Source: Azoarcus_F sp048158365
GTDB taxonomy: Bacteria; Pseudomonadota; Gammaproteobacteria; Burkholderiales; Rhodocyclaceae
Length of the DNA: 64,000 nt
Direction: 5' to 3' (one strand)
NCBI GenBank assembly: GCA_048158365.1
Contig: JBLLNL010000010.1
The position numbers were made by a program, and so were the translations under genes. This document shows, piece by piece, positions 8,267-15,604 of the stretch; within the stretch, counting starts at the first letter, position 1, and each line of letters begins with the position of its first letter. The notes under the pieces were generated by a model that was not told the origin of the DNA, ran no database searches, and saw only the letters and a program-made list of their open reading frames with translations.

Positions 8267-10594
8267 ATGGCAAAGATCGATACCCTATCCGCGGGGAAAA
8301 TCAACAGCGGTACCCGCTTCGAAGTCCCCGCCACTGCAAGCGGCGCCAACAGCGTCCGCCTGACCGTCCCCGGCATGGGTAGCGACCACTGCGCCGGACT
8401 GGTGTCCAGCTCGATAAGACGCCTTCCCGGCATCTCCACAGTCGGCACCAATGTCGCGAACCACCGCGTCACGGTGAGTTTCGACCCGTCACTGACGCAA
8501 GCGGCACAAATACGCGCAGCCGTCGAGCGGGCCGGCTACGACGTCGACGCGCTCGAGGAAGGCAGCGGCGGCGTTGGCGGGGGGCAAGCCGAATCCGAGG
8601 AGCGCTACCTCGCATTGGCCTCGAAGCGGCTGTGGATCGCTGCTGTCCCGACCACGCTGATCATGCTGCTGATGGTGCCGCACATGTTCTGGCAGCCGAT
8701 TCCCGGCTACCTCGCGATCGTCGCGATCCTCGCGTTTCCGGTCGTGTTCACCAACGGTGGCTTTGCGACACACCGCTCGGCGTGGCGGTCGCTGACCAAC
8801 CGCACCGCCAACATGGACGTGCTGATCTCGCTCGGCAGCCTGCCGCCATATTTCATCGGTCTGATCGGCTTCTTCTACCCGATGACCTCGTTCATCGAGA
8901 TGGCGGCGACGATCATGAGCTTCCACATGCTCGGCCGCTACCTGGAGACTCGGGCCAAGGGCCGCGCCTCTCAGGCGATCAAGAAGCTGCTCACGCTCGG
9001 CGCCAAGACCGCGTCGGTGTTGCGCGACGGCCGCGAGGTCGAGGTGCCGGTCGCCGAACTCCAGGCGGGCGACGTGATGGTGGTGCGCCCGGGTGCAAAA
9101 GTGCCGACCGACGGCGAAATCGTGGATGGCAACAGCCACCTCGACGAGTCGATTGCGACCGGCGAATCGGTGCCGGTCGAAAAGGGTCCGGGTGACACGG
9201 TCATAGGCGCGACGCTGAACAAGGAGGGCATGCTGACGATCCGCGCGACCAAGGTCGGCGCGGACACCTTCCTGTCCCAGGTCATTCGCCTGGTCGAACA
9301 GGCGCAGGGTTCCAAGGTGCCTATCCAGGAGTTCGCCGATCGGGTCACGGGCAAGTTCGTGCCGGCGGTAATCGTGATCAGTCTTGCAAGCTTTGCGATG
9401 TGGCTCGTCATCTCGGCGAACTTGCAGCCTGTGCTCGTCTGGGGGGCGGGGTTTCTTCCATGGGTCGATCCGACGCTGAGCCCGTTGATGGTCGGCACGC
9501 TGTCGGCGGTCGCGGTGCTCGTCATCGCCTGCCCGTGCGCGCTGGGCCTGGCGACGCCGACTGCGCTGATGGTCGGCTCCGGTCTCGGCGCTGAGCGCGG
9601 CGTGCTGATCCGCTCGGGCGAGGCGATTCAGACCTTGAAGGACATCAAGGTCGTCGTACTCGACAAGACCGGTACGGTCACCGAGGGCAAGCCGGCACTG
9701 ACCGACGTGGTCGCAGCCGAGGGTTTCGACGAAAATGAGGTGCTGCGCGCGGCCGCAGTGGTCGAGGCCGGTTCCGAGCACCCGCTCGGTCAATCCATCG
9801 TCAACGGTGCGCGTAATCGGGAACTGGACATCCCCGCGGTCCAAGCCTTCAAGGCGATCACCGCGCGCGGCGTGCAAGGCGAGCTGGACGGACGCCTCGT
9901 GCGTGTCGGCAGTCGCCGCATGCTCGACGAAGCGGGAATCGCGTTCGCGTCGCTCGACGACATCCTCAAGGGCTTCGAGAACGACGGCAAGACCGCGATG
10001 TTGGTCGCCATCGACGACCGCGCGGCCGGTATCGTCGCGGTCGCCGACACGGTCAAGGCCGATTCTAAGGCGGCGATCGCCGAACTCCACGCGCTAGGCA
10101 TCCGGGTCGTCATGGTCACCGGCGACAACGAACGCACCGCACGCTTCGTAGCCGCCCAGGTCGGCGTCGACGAAGTCAGGGCCGGCGTGCTGCCCGAAGG
10201 CAAGGTGGATGCGATCCGCGAGCTTCAGCAACAGCACGGCGAACATGTCGCAATGGTCGGCGACGGCATCAACGACGCGCCCGCGCTCAAGCAGGCCAAC
10301 GTAGGTATCGCGATCGGGGCCGGAGCCGACGTCGCGATCGAGGCGGCCGACGTCACGCTGGTCAAGGGCGAGCTGACCAAGGTCGTCGAGGCGATCCAGC
10401 TGTCGAAGGCGACGTTTGCGAAGATCGTGCAGAACCTGTTCTGGGCCTGGTTCTACAACCTCGCGGCGATCCCTATTGCGGCGCTTGGTCTCTTGCACCC
10501 GATGATCGGCGTCGTCGCGATGACGGCGAGTTCGCTGTCGGTCATCGGTAATTCGCTGTTGCTGAAGCGTGTAAGGCTGGGGGTCGTGCGGTAA
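8267..10594 (+). CDS. copA: Cu(I)-translocating P1B-type ATPase (CopA-like)
   Basis: 775-residue inner-membrane copper export ATPase. Domains in order: N-terminal HMA-like domain (residues about 20-85), transmembrane helices, actuator domain with ATGES, the CPC metal site in IACPCALGL, phosphorylation loop DKTGTVTEG, the GSEHPLG nucleotide motif, TGDN, and VGDGINDAP. The last two helices carry FYN and MTASS, the Cu(I) (P1B-1) signature. The HMA metal loop reads GMGSDHC, so the first Cys of the usual GMxCxxC is Ser; this domain probably cannot bind Cu(I) in the usual way. I chose ATG 8267 with AGGAG ten bases upstream. The CopR-like box at 8112 suggests metal-responsive control. Confidence 0.93.
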   Translation: MAKIDTLSAGKINSGTRFEVPATASGANSVRLTVPGMGSDHCAGLVSSSIRRLPGISTVGTNVANHRVTVSFDPSLTQAAQIRAAVERAGYDVDALEEGSGGVGGGQAESEERYLALASKRLWIAAVPTTLIMLLMVPHMFWQPIPGYLAIVAILAFPVVFTNGGFATHRSAWRSLTNRTANMDVLISLGSLPPYFIGLIGFFYPMTSFIEMAATIMSFHMLGRYLETRAKGRASQAIKKLLTLGAKTASVLRDGREVEVPVAELQAGDVMVVRPGAKVPTDGEIVDGNSHLDESIATGESVPVEKGPGDTVIGATLNKEGMLTIRATKVGADTFLSQVIRLVEQAQGSKVPIQEFADRVTGKFVPAVIVISLASFAMWLVISANLQPVLVWGAGFLPWVDPTLSPLMVGTLSAVAVLVIACPCALGLATPTALMVGSGLGAERGVLIRSGEAIQTLKDIKVVVLDKTGTVTEGKPALTDVVAAEGFDENEVLRAAAVVEAGSEHPLGQSIVNGARNRELDIPAVQAFKAITARGVQGELDGRLVRVGSRRMLDEAGIAFASLDDILKGFENDGKTAMLVAIDDRAAGIVAVADTVKADSKAAIAELHALGIRVVMVTGDNERTARFVAAQVGVDEVRAGVLPEGKVDAIRELQQQHGEHVAMVGDGINDAPALKQANVGIAIGAGADVAIEAADVTLVKGELTKVVEAIQLSKATFAKIVQNLFWAWFYNLAAIPIAALGLLHPMIGVVAMTASSLSVIGNSLLLKRVRLGVVR

Positions 10595-10715
10595 CCCTGG
10601 CTACGCGGCCAGGTCGGCCTTCATGCCGTGACGCGGCCAGAGTGTGCCAGCGGCATCACAAGACTGAGGCACCACGCGACTGCCCAAGCAAGTCATTAAT
10701 CGAACGGGGGGCATC

Positions 10716-11234
10716 ATGAATCTCAAGTTGAAAGACGTCGTTTGCGGCATGGAAGTGAATGCCGACAGCTTTGCACACGACTTTGCGGGAACGATATACG
10801 CGTTCTGCTCCACGCAGTGCCGAGACCGTTTTCTCGCACACCCGCATTTGTTTATCGGCCTAGGGGGCCGGCCTGCCCCAAAGCAGGAGGGACGCACCGT
10901 GCTCAAGCACCGCAGCTTCGAGCTCGGGACACCGCTCGATGCCGAAAAAGCGCGCATGCTTATCGAGCATGTCAGCGAATTGATGGGTATCGAGTCGATC
11001 GAGGCCGCGGGCCGCGAGGTCAGAATCACCTATGACCTTCTGCAGGTCACCGCCGAGCGGATCGAGAGCGAATTCGAGGTGGCCGGCGCGAAACTCGGCA
11101 ACGGCTGGGCCGCTACCCTGAAACGAGGCTTCGTTCACTTCACCGAGGAGTGCGAGGTGGGTCACCTCGAAGTCGGGCCCCGTTTCGGAAGCCGCCGCTC
11201 TCCAGGTGGGGCTTGCTGTCATGGCAAAGGGTAG
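10716..11234 (+). CDS. YHS-domain metal-binding protein
   Basis: 172 residues. Residues 1-50 form a YHS domain (KDVVCGMEV, then YAFCSTQCRDRF), a small Cys-containing metal-binding unit often fused to or encoded beside copper ATPases. Residues about 60-135 look like a ferredoxin-fold HMA-type module without a CxxC, ending in a tail with ACCHGKG, which could be another metal site. A strong purine-rich GGGGGGCATC precedes the ATG. It follows copA by 121 bp and is probably part of the same copper system, as a chaperone or sensor. Its 3' end overlaps the convergent ATP-grasp gene by 95 bp. Confidence 0.75.
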   Translation: MNLKLKDVVCGMEVNADSFAHDFAGTIYAFCSTQCRDRFLAHPHLFIGLGGRPAPKQEGRTVLKHRSFELGTPLDAEKARMLIEHVSELMGIESIEAAGREVRITYDLLQVTAERIESEFEVAGAKLGNGWAATLKRGFVHFTEECEVGHLEVGPRFGSRRSPGGACCHGKG

Positions 11235-12990
11235 TCGCGTTCGTGAAGCGGCTTGGATCCCCGGGCGACTCGGCCCCTGCGAACAGGAGCTCCCGCATCC
11301 GCGCCCGTTCCGCGACGGTAGGCCAGGCGGCATCTTCGGTAGGCGTTCGCATCTGCTCGACCCGCCCTTGCGCGTCGAAGTGCACCAGGCTGCAGGTTTC
11401 GTTGGCGACGCTGTCTGGCTCTCCTTTCTTCAGGCGCACGCACCAGTCGGCCAGACGCAGGGTCTGGCCGGCCAGCGCCGGGGCGGTTGCCTCGCCGTGA
11501 GCCAGCGCCACGTACAACGCATGCGGGACAGGGTGGACACCACTGTCTTCGTCGAGAAGGAACACGTAGGATGCATGCTCGGCATCTTCGGCAGCGCGTT
11601 CTCCGGTACAAGCCTGGCGGGCGCTACCTGACGCATCGGCAGCGCTGTACACCGGCGCAAAACCGCCACCCGGGGTTCTGAAATTGGTTGTCTGCCCCTG
11701 GTAAAGCCGCGCTGCGACCCACTGCACCGCGCCGTCGTAGGTGTAGGCGCGAAGGTCGAACTTCAGGGCCTTGGTGGCTTCCGCGTTGGGCTGATCATTG
11801 ACCATTCTTTCCCCCGGCGCGACGATGGCCTGGGCCACGTAGTCGCCGGCCAGGATGTCCTGCCAGACCCGCTTCGTCAGTTTGTCGCCCCGGTAGGCCG
11901 CACGGCTGCCATAGCCAGCCACCGGCTTGAAGAACAGGCTGCGGCGCGTGTCCCACAGGCGCGGCGCATCGGCCGCATCGACGACCTCGGTGCGCGGCAC
12001 ATGCTGCAGCAGGATTCGTTGCGTGGATTGAGGAATGCCCAGCGCCCCCAATCGTGTGGCATCGCTGAACAGTGCGAGGCGGCGCTTGTCGGCGTACAGC
12101 GCATGGGCCTGCGGATGCGGTGTCAGCACGACCCCGCGTTGCAGATACGCTTCGCGCAGCGCGGCGTTGCTGGCTTGCTCGAGGTAGAAGTCGGTCAGCC
12201 GGTTGTAGACCAGGTCGATGGCCAGGTCACGGTGCCACAGAGCGCCTCCGCGCCACTCGAGCGCGGCCGGGTCTGCGATGACCGCTCGCAGGCCGTGCCG
12301 CTCGAACAACTGCTGGAACAGCAGGAACTCGGGGTAGAGGTACTGGTCCTCGGGTGCCGCGTCGACGATGGCGATGCTCGCCAGTGGTCGCGCATTTCCG
12401 CCCAGGCCGGACAAACGCCATTCGTGGCGAAACATCTCGACGATGCCGTGCTCGAAGGCGGCCACGGCGGCCAACGTGGGCACCAACCGATCCACTGCGG
12501 TGCAGCAGGCCCGTTGTGCCCGCGCCAGCGCGGCGTTGAGCATCGCCCCACCGGCGTTGGTGTTGATCTCGATCAGTCCCAAGTGACCTTGATCCAGGTG
12601 AAAGTCGTAGCCGAAGAAAACGCCCAGCGGCCCTGCGGTGTCCTGCCGGGCGATGGCCGGCGCGGCGGCCAGCACCTGCTCCCGATAGGCCGGCAAGGCC
12701 ACGACCGATTCGACGGCCTGCATGACCTGCACCATGCGCTGCAACTGCGGTGCCGCCACGAACACGGGTTGCGCGGAGAAAAGGAACGGGCAACGCGACC
12801 GCACCATCTCGGCGAGGCCCGGCTGGCCAAGTTCGGAGTCGAGCGCTCGTGCCAGCGCGTGCTGGTCGAGACTGAAGCAAAAGCACGCGTGGTTGAGTGC
12901 TTCTGCCGCACCCGAGGGCGCTCCGATTCGCGGCGATGACGAGACAGTGTCTGGTGCTGTACTCATCACACCTGCGTCACCTTGGGCCAT
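11140..12990 (-). CDS. ATP-grasp-like protein of unknown function in the metal island
   Basis: 616 residues, cytoplasmic, no signal or membrane span. Features suggesting an ATP-grasp or glutathionylspermidine-synthase-like ligase: HLGLIEINTNAGGAMLNA (residues about 137-154, a typical Glu/Asn metal-ATP loop), IDLVYNRLTDFYLEQ, then FFKPVAGYGSRAAYRGDKLT (phosphate-loop-like) and KALKFDLRAYTYDG. Substrate is not recognisable. An alternative start is ATG at 12966 (MSTAPDT), which would shorten it by eight residues; neither start has a strong ribosome site. It is flanked by a YHS protein and a Met-rich protein, so a role in metal or thiol metabolism is an inference from context. A 33-base near-copy of its own coding sequence lies inverted just upstream (12985-13017). 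Confidence 0.65.
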   Translation of the reverse strand: MAQGDAGVMSTAPDTVSSSPRIGAPSGAAEALNHACFCFSLDQHALARALDSELGQPGLAEMVRSRCPFLFSAQPVFVAAPQLQRMVQVMQAVESVVALPAYREQVLAAAPAIARQDTAGPLGVFFGYDFHLDQGHLGLIEINTNAGGAMLNAALARAQRACCTAVDRLVPTLAAVAAFEHGIVEMFRHEWRLSGLGGNARPLASIAIVDAAPEDQYLYPEFLLFQQLFERHGLRAVIADPAALEWRGGALWHRDLAIDLVYNRLTDFYLEQASNAALREAYLQRGVVLTPHPQAHALYADKRRLALFSDATRLGALGIPQSTQRILLQHVPRTEVVDAADAPRLWDTRRSLFFKPVAGYGSRAAYRGDKLTKRVWQDILAGDYVAQAIVAPGERMVNDQPNAEATKALKFDLRAYTYDGAVQWVAARLYQGQTTNFRTPGGGFAPVYSAADASGSARQACTGERAAEDAEHASYVFLLDEDSGVHPVPHALYVALAHGEATAPALAGQTLRLADWCVRLKKGEPDSVANETCSLVHFDAQGRVEQMRTPTEDAAWPTVAERARMRELLFAGAESPGDPSRFTNATTLCHDSKPHLESGGFRNGARLRGDPPRTPR

Positions 12991-13017
12991 CGACCTGATT
13001 TATAACCGGCTGACCGA
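12985..13017 (+). repeat. Inverted near-copy of an internal piece of the ATP-grasp gene
   Basis: On the + strand this stretch reads as AIDLIYNRLTE and matches the ATP-grasp coding segment for AIDLVYNRLTD (12191-12223, - strand) at 30 of 33 bases. It is in the opposite orientation to the gene and overlaps its proposed start codon. It looks like a remnant of a second, related gene copy or of an inversion. Confidence 0.7.
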
Positions 13018-13031
13018 GGTGATTGGTCCTG

Positions 13032-13514
13032 CTACTTCCCGGGTCGGGCATCGGGGTTCCGGGGTCCGGCCATCATGCCCTGCTGGTCCATCATCGTTTG
13101 CATCATCATCTGCATCATGTCCATGCGCTTCTGCATCATCTGCATCTGCGCGTTGGCATCCGCAGCTTGCCCCTTCTGACCCATCATGCCACCGTCCATG
13201 CCGCCCATCATGGTGCCCCCTTGCATCATCGGCTTCATCGTGACCATGCCGCGTTGCATTTCTTGCTGCTGCTCGTCCATCACCTTCTGGCGCTCCTCCG
13301 GTGTGGCGGCGCTGGCCATCTTGTCGTGCAGCGCCTGCATCTTTTTCATGTGCTCGTCCATCTGACCCATAAGGCCGCTCATGTTCATGGATGGGTCGAC
13401 CGGCGTGGCCGTGGAGTTCGGCGCCGGTGCGTTCGCATCCTGGGCCAGAGGCGCCCCAGCGTAGGCGGATAGCAGAACCAGGGTACCGACAGCAATTGCG
13501 AGTGATTTCTTCAT
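13032..13514 (-). CDS. Met-rich periplasmic protein, probable copper binding
   Basis: 160 residues with a signal peptide (MKKSLAIAVGTLVLL, cleavage near PLAQDAN). The mature part is extremely Met-rich: MNMSGLMGQMDEHMKKM, then GGTMMGGMDGGMMGQ and a C-terminal helix MQMMQKRMDMMQMMMQTMM. The C-terminal helix resembles that of the Met-rich protein at 6373-6876, so the two are probably paralogues. Composition and location argue for Cu(I) binding in the periplasm; no known copper-protein motif is complete. AGAG precedes the ATG at 13514. It reads leftward toward the ATP-grasp gene with a 41-bp gap and could share its transcript. Confidence 0.78.
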   Translation of the reverse strand: MKKSLAIAVGTLVLLSAYAGAPLAQDANAPAPNSTATPVDPSMNMSGLMGQMDEHMKKMQALHDKMASAATPEERQKVMDEQQQEMQRGMVTMKPMMQGGTMMGGMDGGMMGQKGQAADANAQMQMMQKRMDMMQMMMQTMMDQQGMMAGPRNPDARPGK

Positions 13515-13756
13515 GTGACTCTCCAGATAAACCGATTGACAAGCGGGCTACTTACGCCGAGGGCGCGCGAGCCCCGAGGGATGCGGCGTCCCATGGAACG
13601 GAAGCGCGCGCCGGCAAAGTGTTCGTGACGCACTCGGCCGCGACTACGAATTGCAACGTCAAGCAGAGGAAGCGCACGGAAAAGGCCTGAGCCGGCGGCG
13701 GATGTTCATTCCGTACCAATCGGAGCTTTGTCGCAGAAATGGGCCGTCACCCGCGC

Positions 13757-13957
13757 TCACTTTCCCCTTCCCTTCATGACGAGTACCACGACACCAACAA
13801 GCACGGCGACAACAATGAGCGGCCCCCATATCCCGTATCCACCCATCCAGCCCATGCGCGACGCGCCACCATCCATCATGTTTCCGTACTGTGCAAATGC
13901 GGCGCCGGCGGCCAACTGAGACGCCGCACCAACAGCCAGACCAGACAAAATCTTCAT
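13757..13957 (-). CDS. Small single-span membrane protein
   Basis: 66 residues: a signal-like N-terminus (MKILSGLAVGAASQLAAGAA), a short Met/Gly loop (NMMDGGASRMGWMGGYG) and one transmembrane segment (PLIVVAVLVGVVVLVMKG) ending in KGRGK. I chose ATG 13957 because GGGGAA lies four bases upstream; a TTG at 13969 would add four residues. Short proteins of this layout occur near copper resistance genes, but I do not recognise a named family. It is probably transcribed leftward ahead of the Met-rich protein gene (242-bp gap). Confidence 0.6.
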   Translation of the reverse strand: MKILSGLAVGAASQLAAGAAFAQYGNMMDGGASRMGWMGGYGIWGPLIVVAVLVGVVVLVMKGRGK

Positions 13958-14207
13958 GAATTTCCCCAAGCTAAACGATGAAACCGGCAGACCGCTTCGG
14001 CGAATGAAGCGTGAGACTGAAAGGTCATCACGCCGCCCGGCAAATCTGCACCACGACAGCCAGACTTCTCAGGCTCCCTCACGCAGTGCAGCTGCCTTCA
14101 GAACAGAACAATGCTGATTCGGGATCCGCACCCGCATGTTCAATCTCGGCTCATCATTCGCCGACGTCTGTGCGCCAACCCACGCAGCCGAGCTTCAGCA
14201 GTTGGCT

Positions 14208-14515
14208 TCATCGCGGCGGAGGCGTCGTTGTCGCGATAGCCCTCCCGGTTGGCCTCGCCGTCCTGGTCCTCAGCTTTCGCATCGATAGTTCCTCGATACT
14301 TGCCTCGATGACTCGATAGCCGACATTGCCATAGAGCTTCTGCCGCCCTTCGTCGAACAGGAAGGTGGGGCTGTCCTCGAGAAGATGTTCGTTCTTCGCA
14401 TCGAAGTCCGCACAAAGTGCCGCGTGGGCGGCGCCGCTGTCGATCTGCGTCCGGATGCCGGCAAGGGCCAACGCCAGGTCCGCGGCGATTGCGGATGAAT
14501 CTCGATGTGATCGAA
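14208..14515 (-). pseudogene. C-terminal remnant of a DsbA-family oxidoreductase
   Basis: An open - strand frame encodes ALAGIRTQIDSGAAHAAL, then CADFDAKNEHLLEDSPTFLF, then DEGRQKLYGNVGYRVIEA. This resembles the C-terminus of DsbA/FrnE-like thioredoxin-fold proteins, with the cis-Pro loop SPTF. The N-terminal thioredoxin half with its CxxC is absent, and this frame has no start codon after the ppk2 stop. An ATG at 14527 (MTARFDHIEIHPQ) opens in a different frame and would need a frameshift to join. I therefore read it as a 5'-truncated remnant behind ppk2. Confidence 0.55.
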
Positions 14516-14536
14516 GCGCGCCGTCATTTTTCTTTT

Positions 14537-15406
14537 TTAGAGCCGTTTGCGGATTGCCTTCAATTCCTTGCGGCGCGCCGGGCTCACTTGCGGGTAGCCG
14601 ACCCCGAGTCCTTTCATGGTTTCGAGGATGATGTGCGAAACAATCAAGCGAGCGTTCTTCTTGCCGTCGGCGGGAACGACATACCACGGCGCGTTCTCGG
14701 TGCTGGTCGCCGCCAGGCATGCCTCGTAGGCTTGCATGTAATCCTTCCAGTGTTTCCTCTCGCGCACGTCTGCGAGCCTGAACTTCCAGTTTTTTTCGGG
14801 CTCGTCGATCCGCGCGATGAAGCGTTTGCGTTGTTCGTCCTTTGACAGGTGAAGGAAGAACTTGATGATCCGCGTGCCGTTGCGGTGGAGATGAGCCTCC
14901 AGGTCCACGATGGAACGATACCGCTCCTCCCAGATCGCCTGCCTGGCGATCAACGCGGCAGGCAGCTTCTGGCTGCGCAGAAGCTCTGGATGGACACGGA
15001 CGATCAGCACCTCCTCGTAGTAGGAACGATTGAAGATGCCGATCCGGCCGCGTTCCGGCAGCCGGCGCGTTGTGCGCCAAAGAAAGTCATGATCAAGTTC
15101 TTCAGCGCTCGGCTGTTTGAAACTGAAAACCTGGCATCCCTGCGGATTGACTCCGGACATGACGTGCCGGATGGCCCCGTCCTTGCCAGCCGCGTCCATC
15201 GCTTGAAAGATGATCAGCACCGCTTGACTGTCGGACGCGTAGTGCATCCGTTGCGATTCGCTCAGACCTTCAACCTGCTCCCGCAGGAGTTTGCGATAGT
15301 GCTTCTTCGACTTGAACAGGGATTCCACCTTTGTGGGCCAGTCGCTTAGCGCGAATTCATCTCCAGGCTGCACCAGGAAATCCGATGTTTTGATTTTTGT
15401 GCTCAT
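14537..15406 (-). CDS. ppk2: Polyphosphate kinase 2 (PPK2 family)
   Basis: 289-residue cytoplasmic enzyme that transfers phosphate between polyphosphate and nucleotides. It shows the PPK2 core: Walker A-like AMDAAGKDGAIRHV (residues about 70-83), a lid region with LWRTTRRLPERG, and the Walker B-like NRSYYEEVLIVRVHPE. Size and motifs fit the one-domain class I/III enzymes that phosphorylate AMP or ADP; the exact nucleotide preference cannot be read. Polyphosphate has a known role in copper tolerance, which may explain its position between two copper ATPase loci. It lies 198 bp downstream of copB on the same strand. Confidence 0.93.
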   Translation of the reverse strand: MSTKIKTSDFLVQPGDEFALSDWPTKVESLFKSKKHYRKLLREQVEGLSESQRMHYASDSQAVLIIFQAMDAAGKDGAIRHVMSGVNPQGCQVFSFKQPSAEELDHDFLWRTTRRLPERGRIGIFNRSYYEEVLIVRVHPELLRSQKLPAALIARQAIWEERYRSIVDLEAHLHRNGTRIIKFFLHLSKDEQRKRFIARIDEPEKNWKFRLADVRERKHWKDYMQAYEACLAATSTENAPWYVVPADGKKNARLIVSHIILETMKGLGVGYPQVSPARRKELKAIRKRL

Positions 15407-15457
15407 AGTCTTGTGGGCTGTTCTTGCCGGGGTGGATGATCTGCCTGCCTGGATATG

Positions 15458-15556
15458 TCAGCCGGAATGCTTATGCTCCGGTTGATCCTCGGATCGGCGT
15501 GTCTTGAGGAAGAAAAACTCTGTAATCAGGATCGCCGCCATCACCGTTGCTGCCAC
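15458..15556 (-). CDS. Possible 32-residue single-span peptide
   Basis: Short frame from GTG 15556: a hydrophobic run (AATVMAAILITEFFFL) followed by a charged tail KTRRSEDQPEHKHSG. An in-frame stop lies just upstream, so it cannot be longer. It sits between copB and ppk2 on their strand. Its amphipathic layout is plausible for a small membrane peptide, but no ribosome site is clear and it may be a gene remnant. Confidence 0.25.
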   Translation of the reverse strand: MAATVMAAILITEFFFLKTRRSEDQPEHKHSG

Positions 15557-15604
15557 GATGAGGCTCTAGCGCGCACGACGAGGGCGGGGCACTCCCGGAT
15601 GGAT

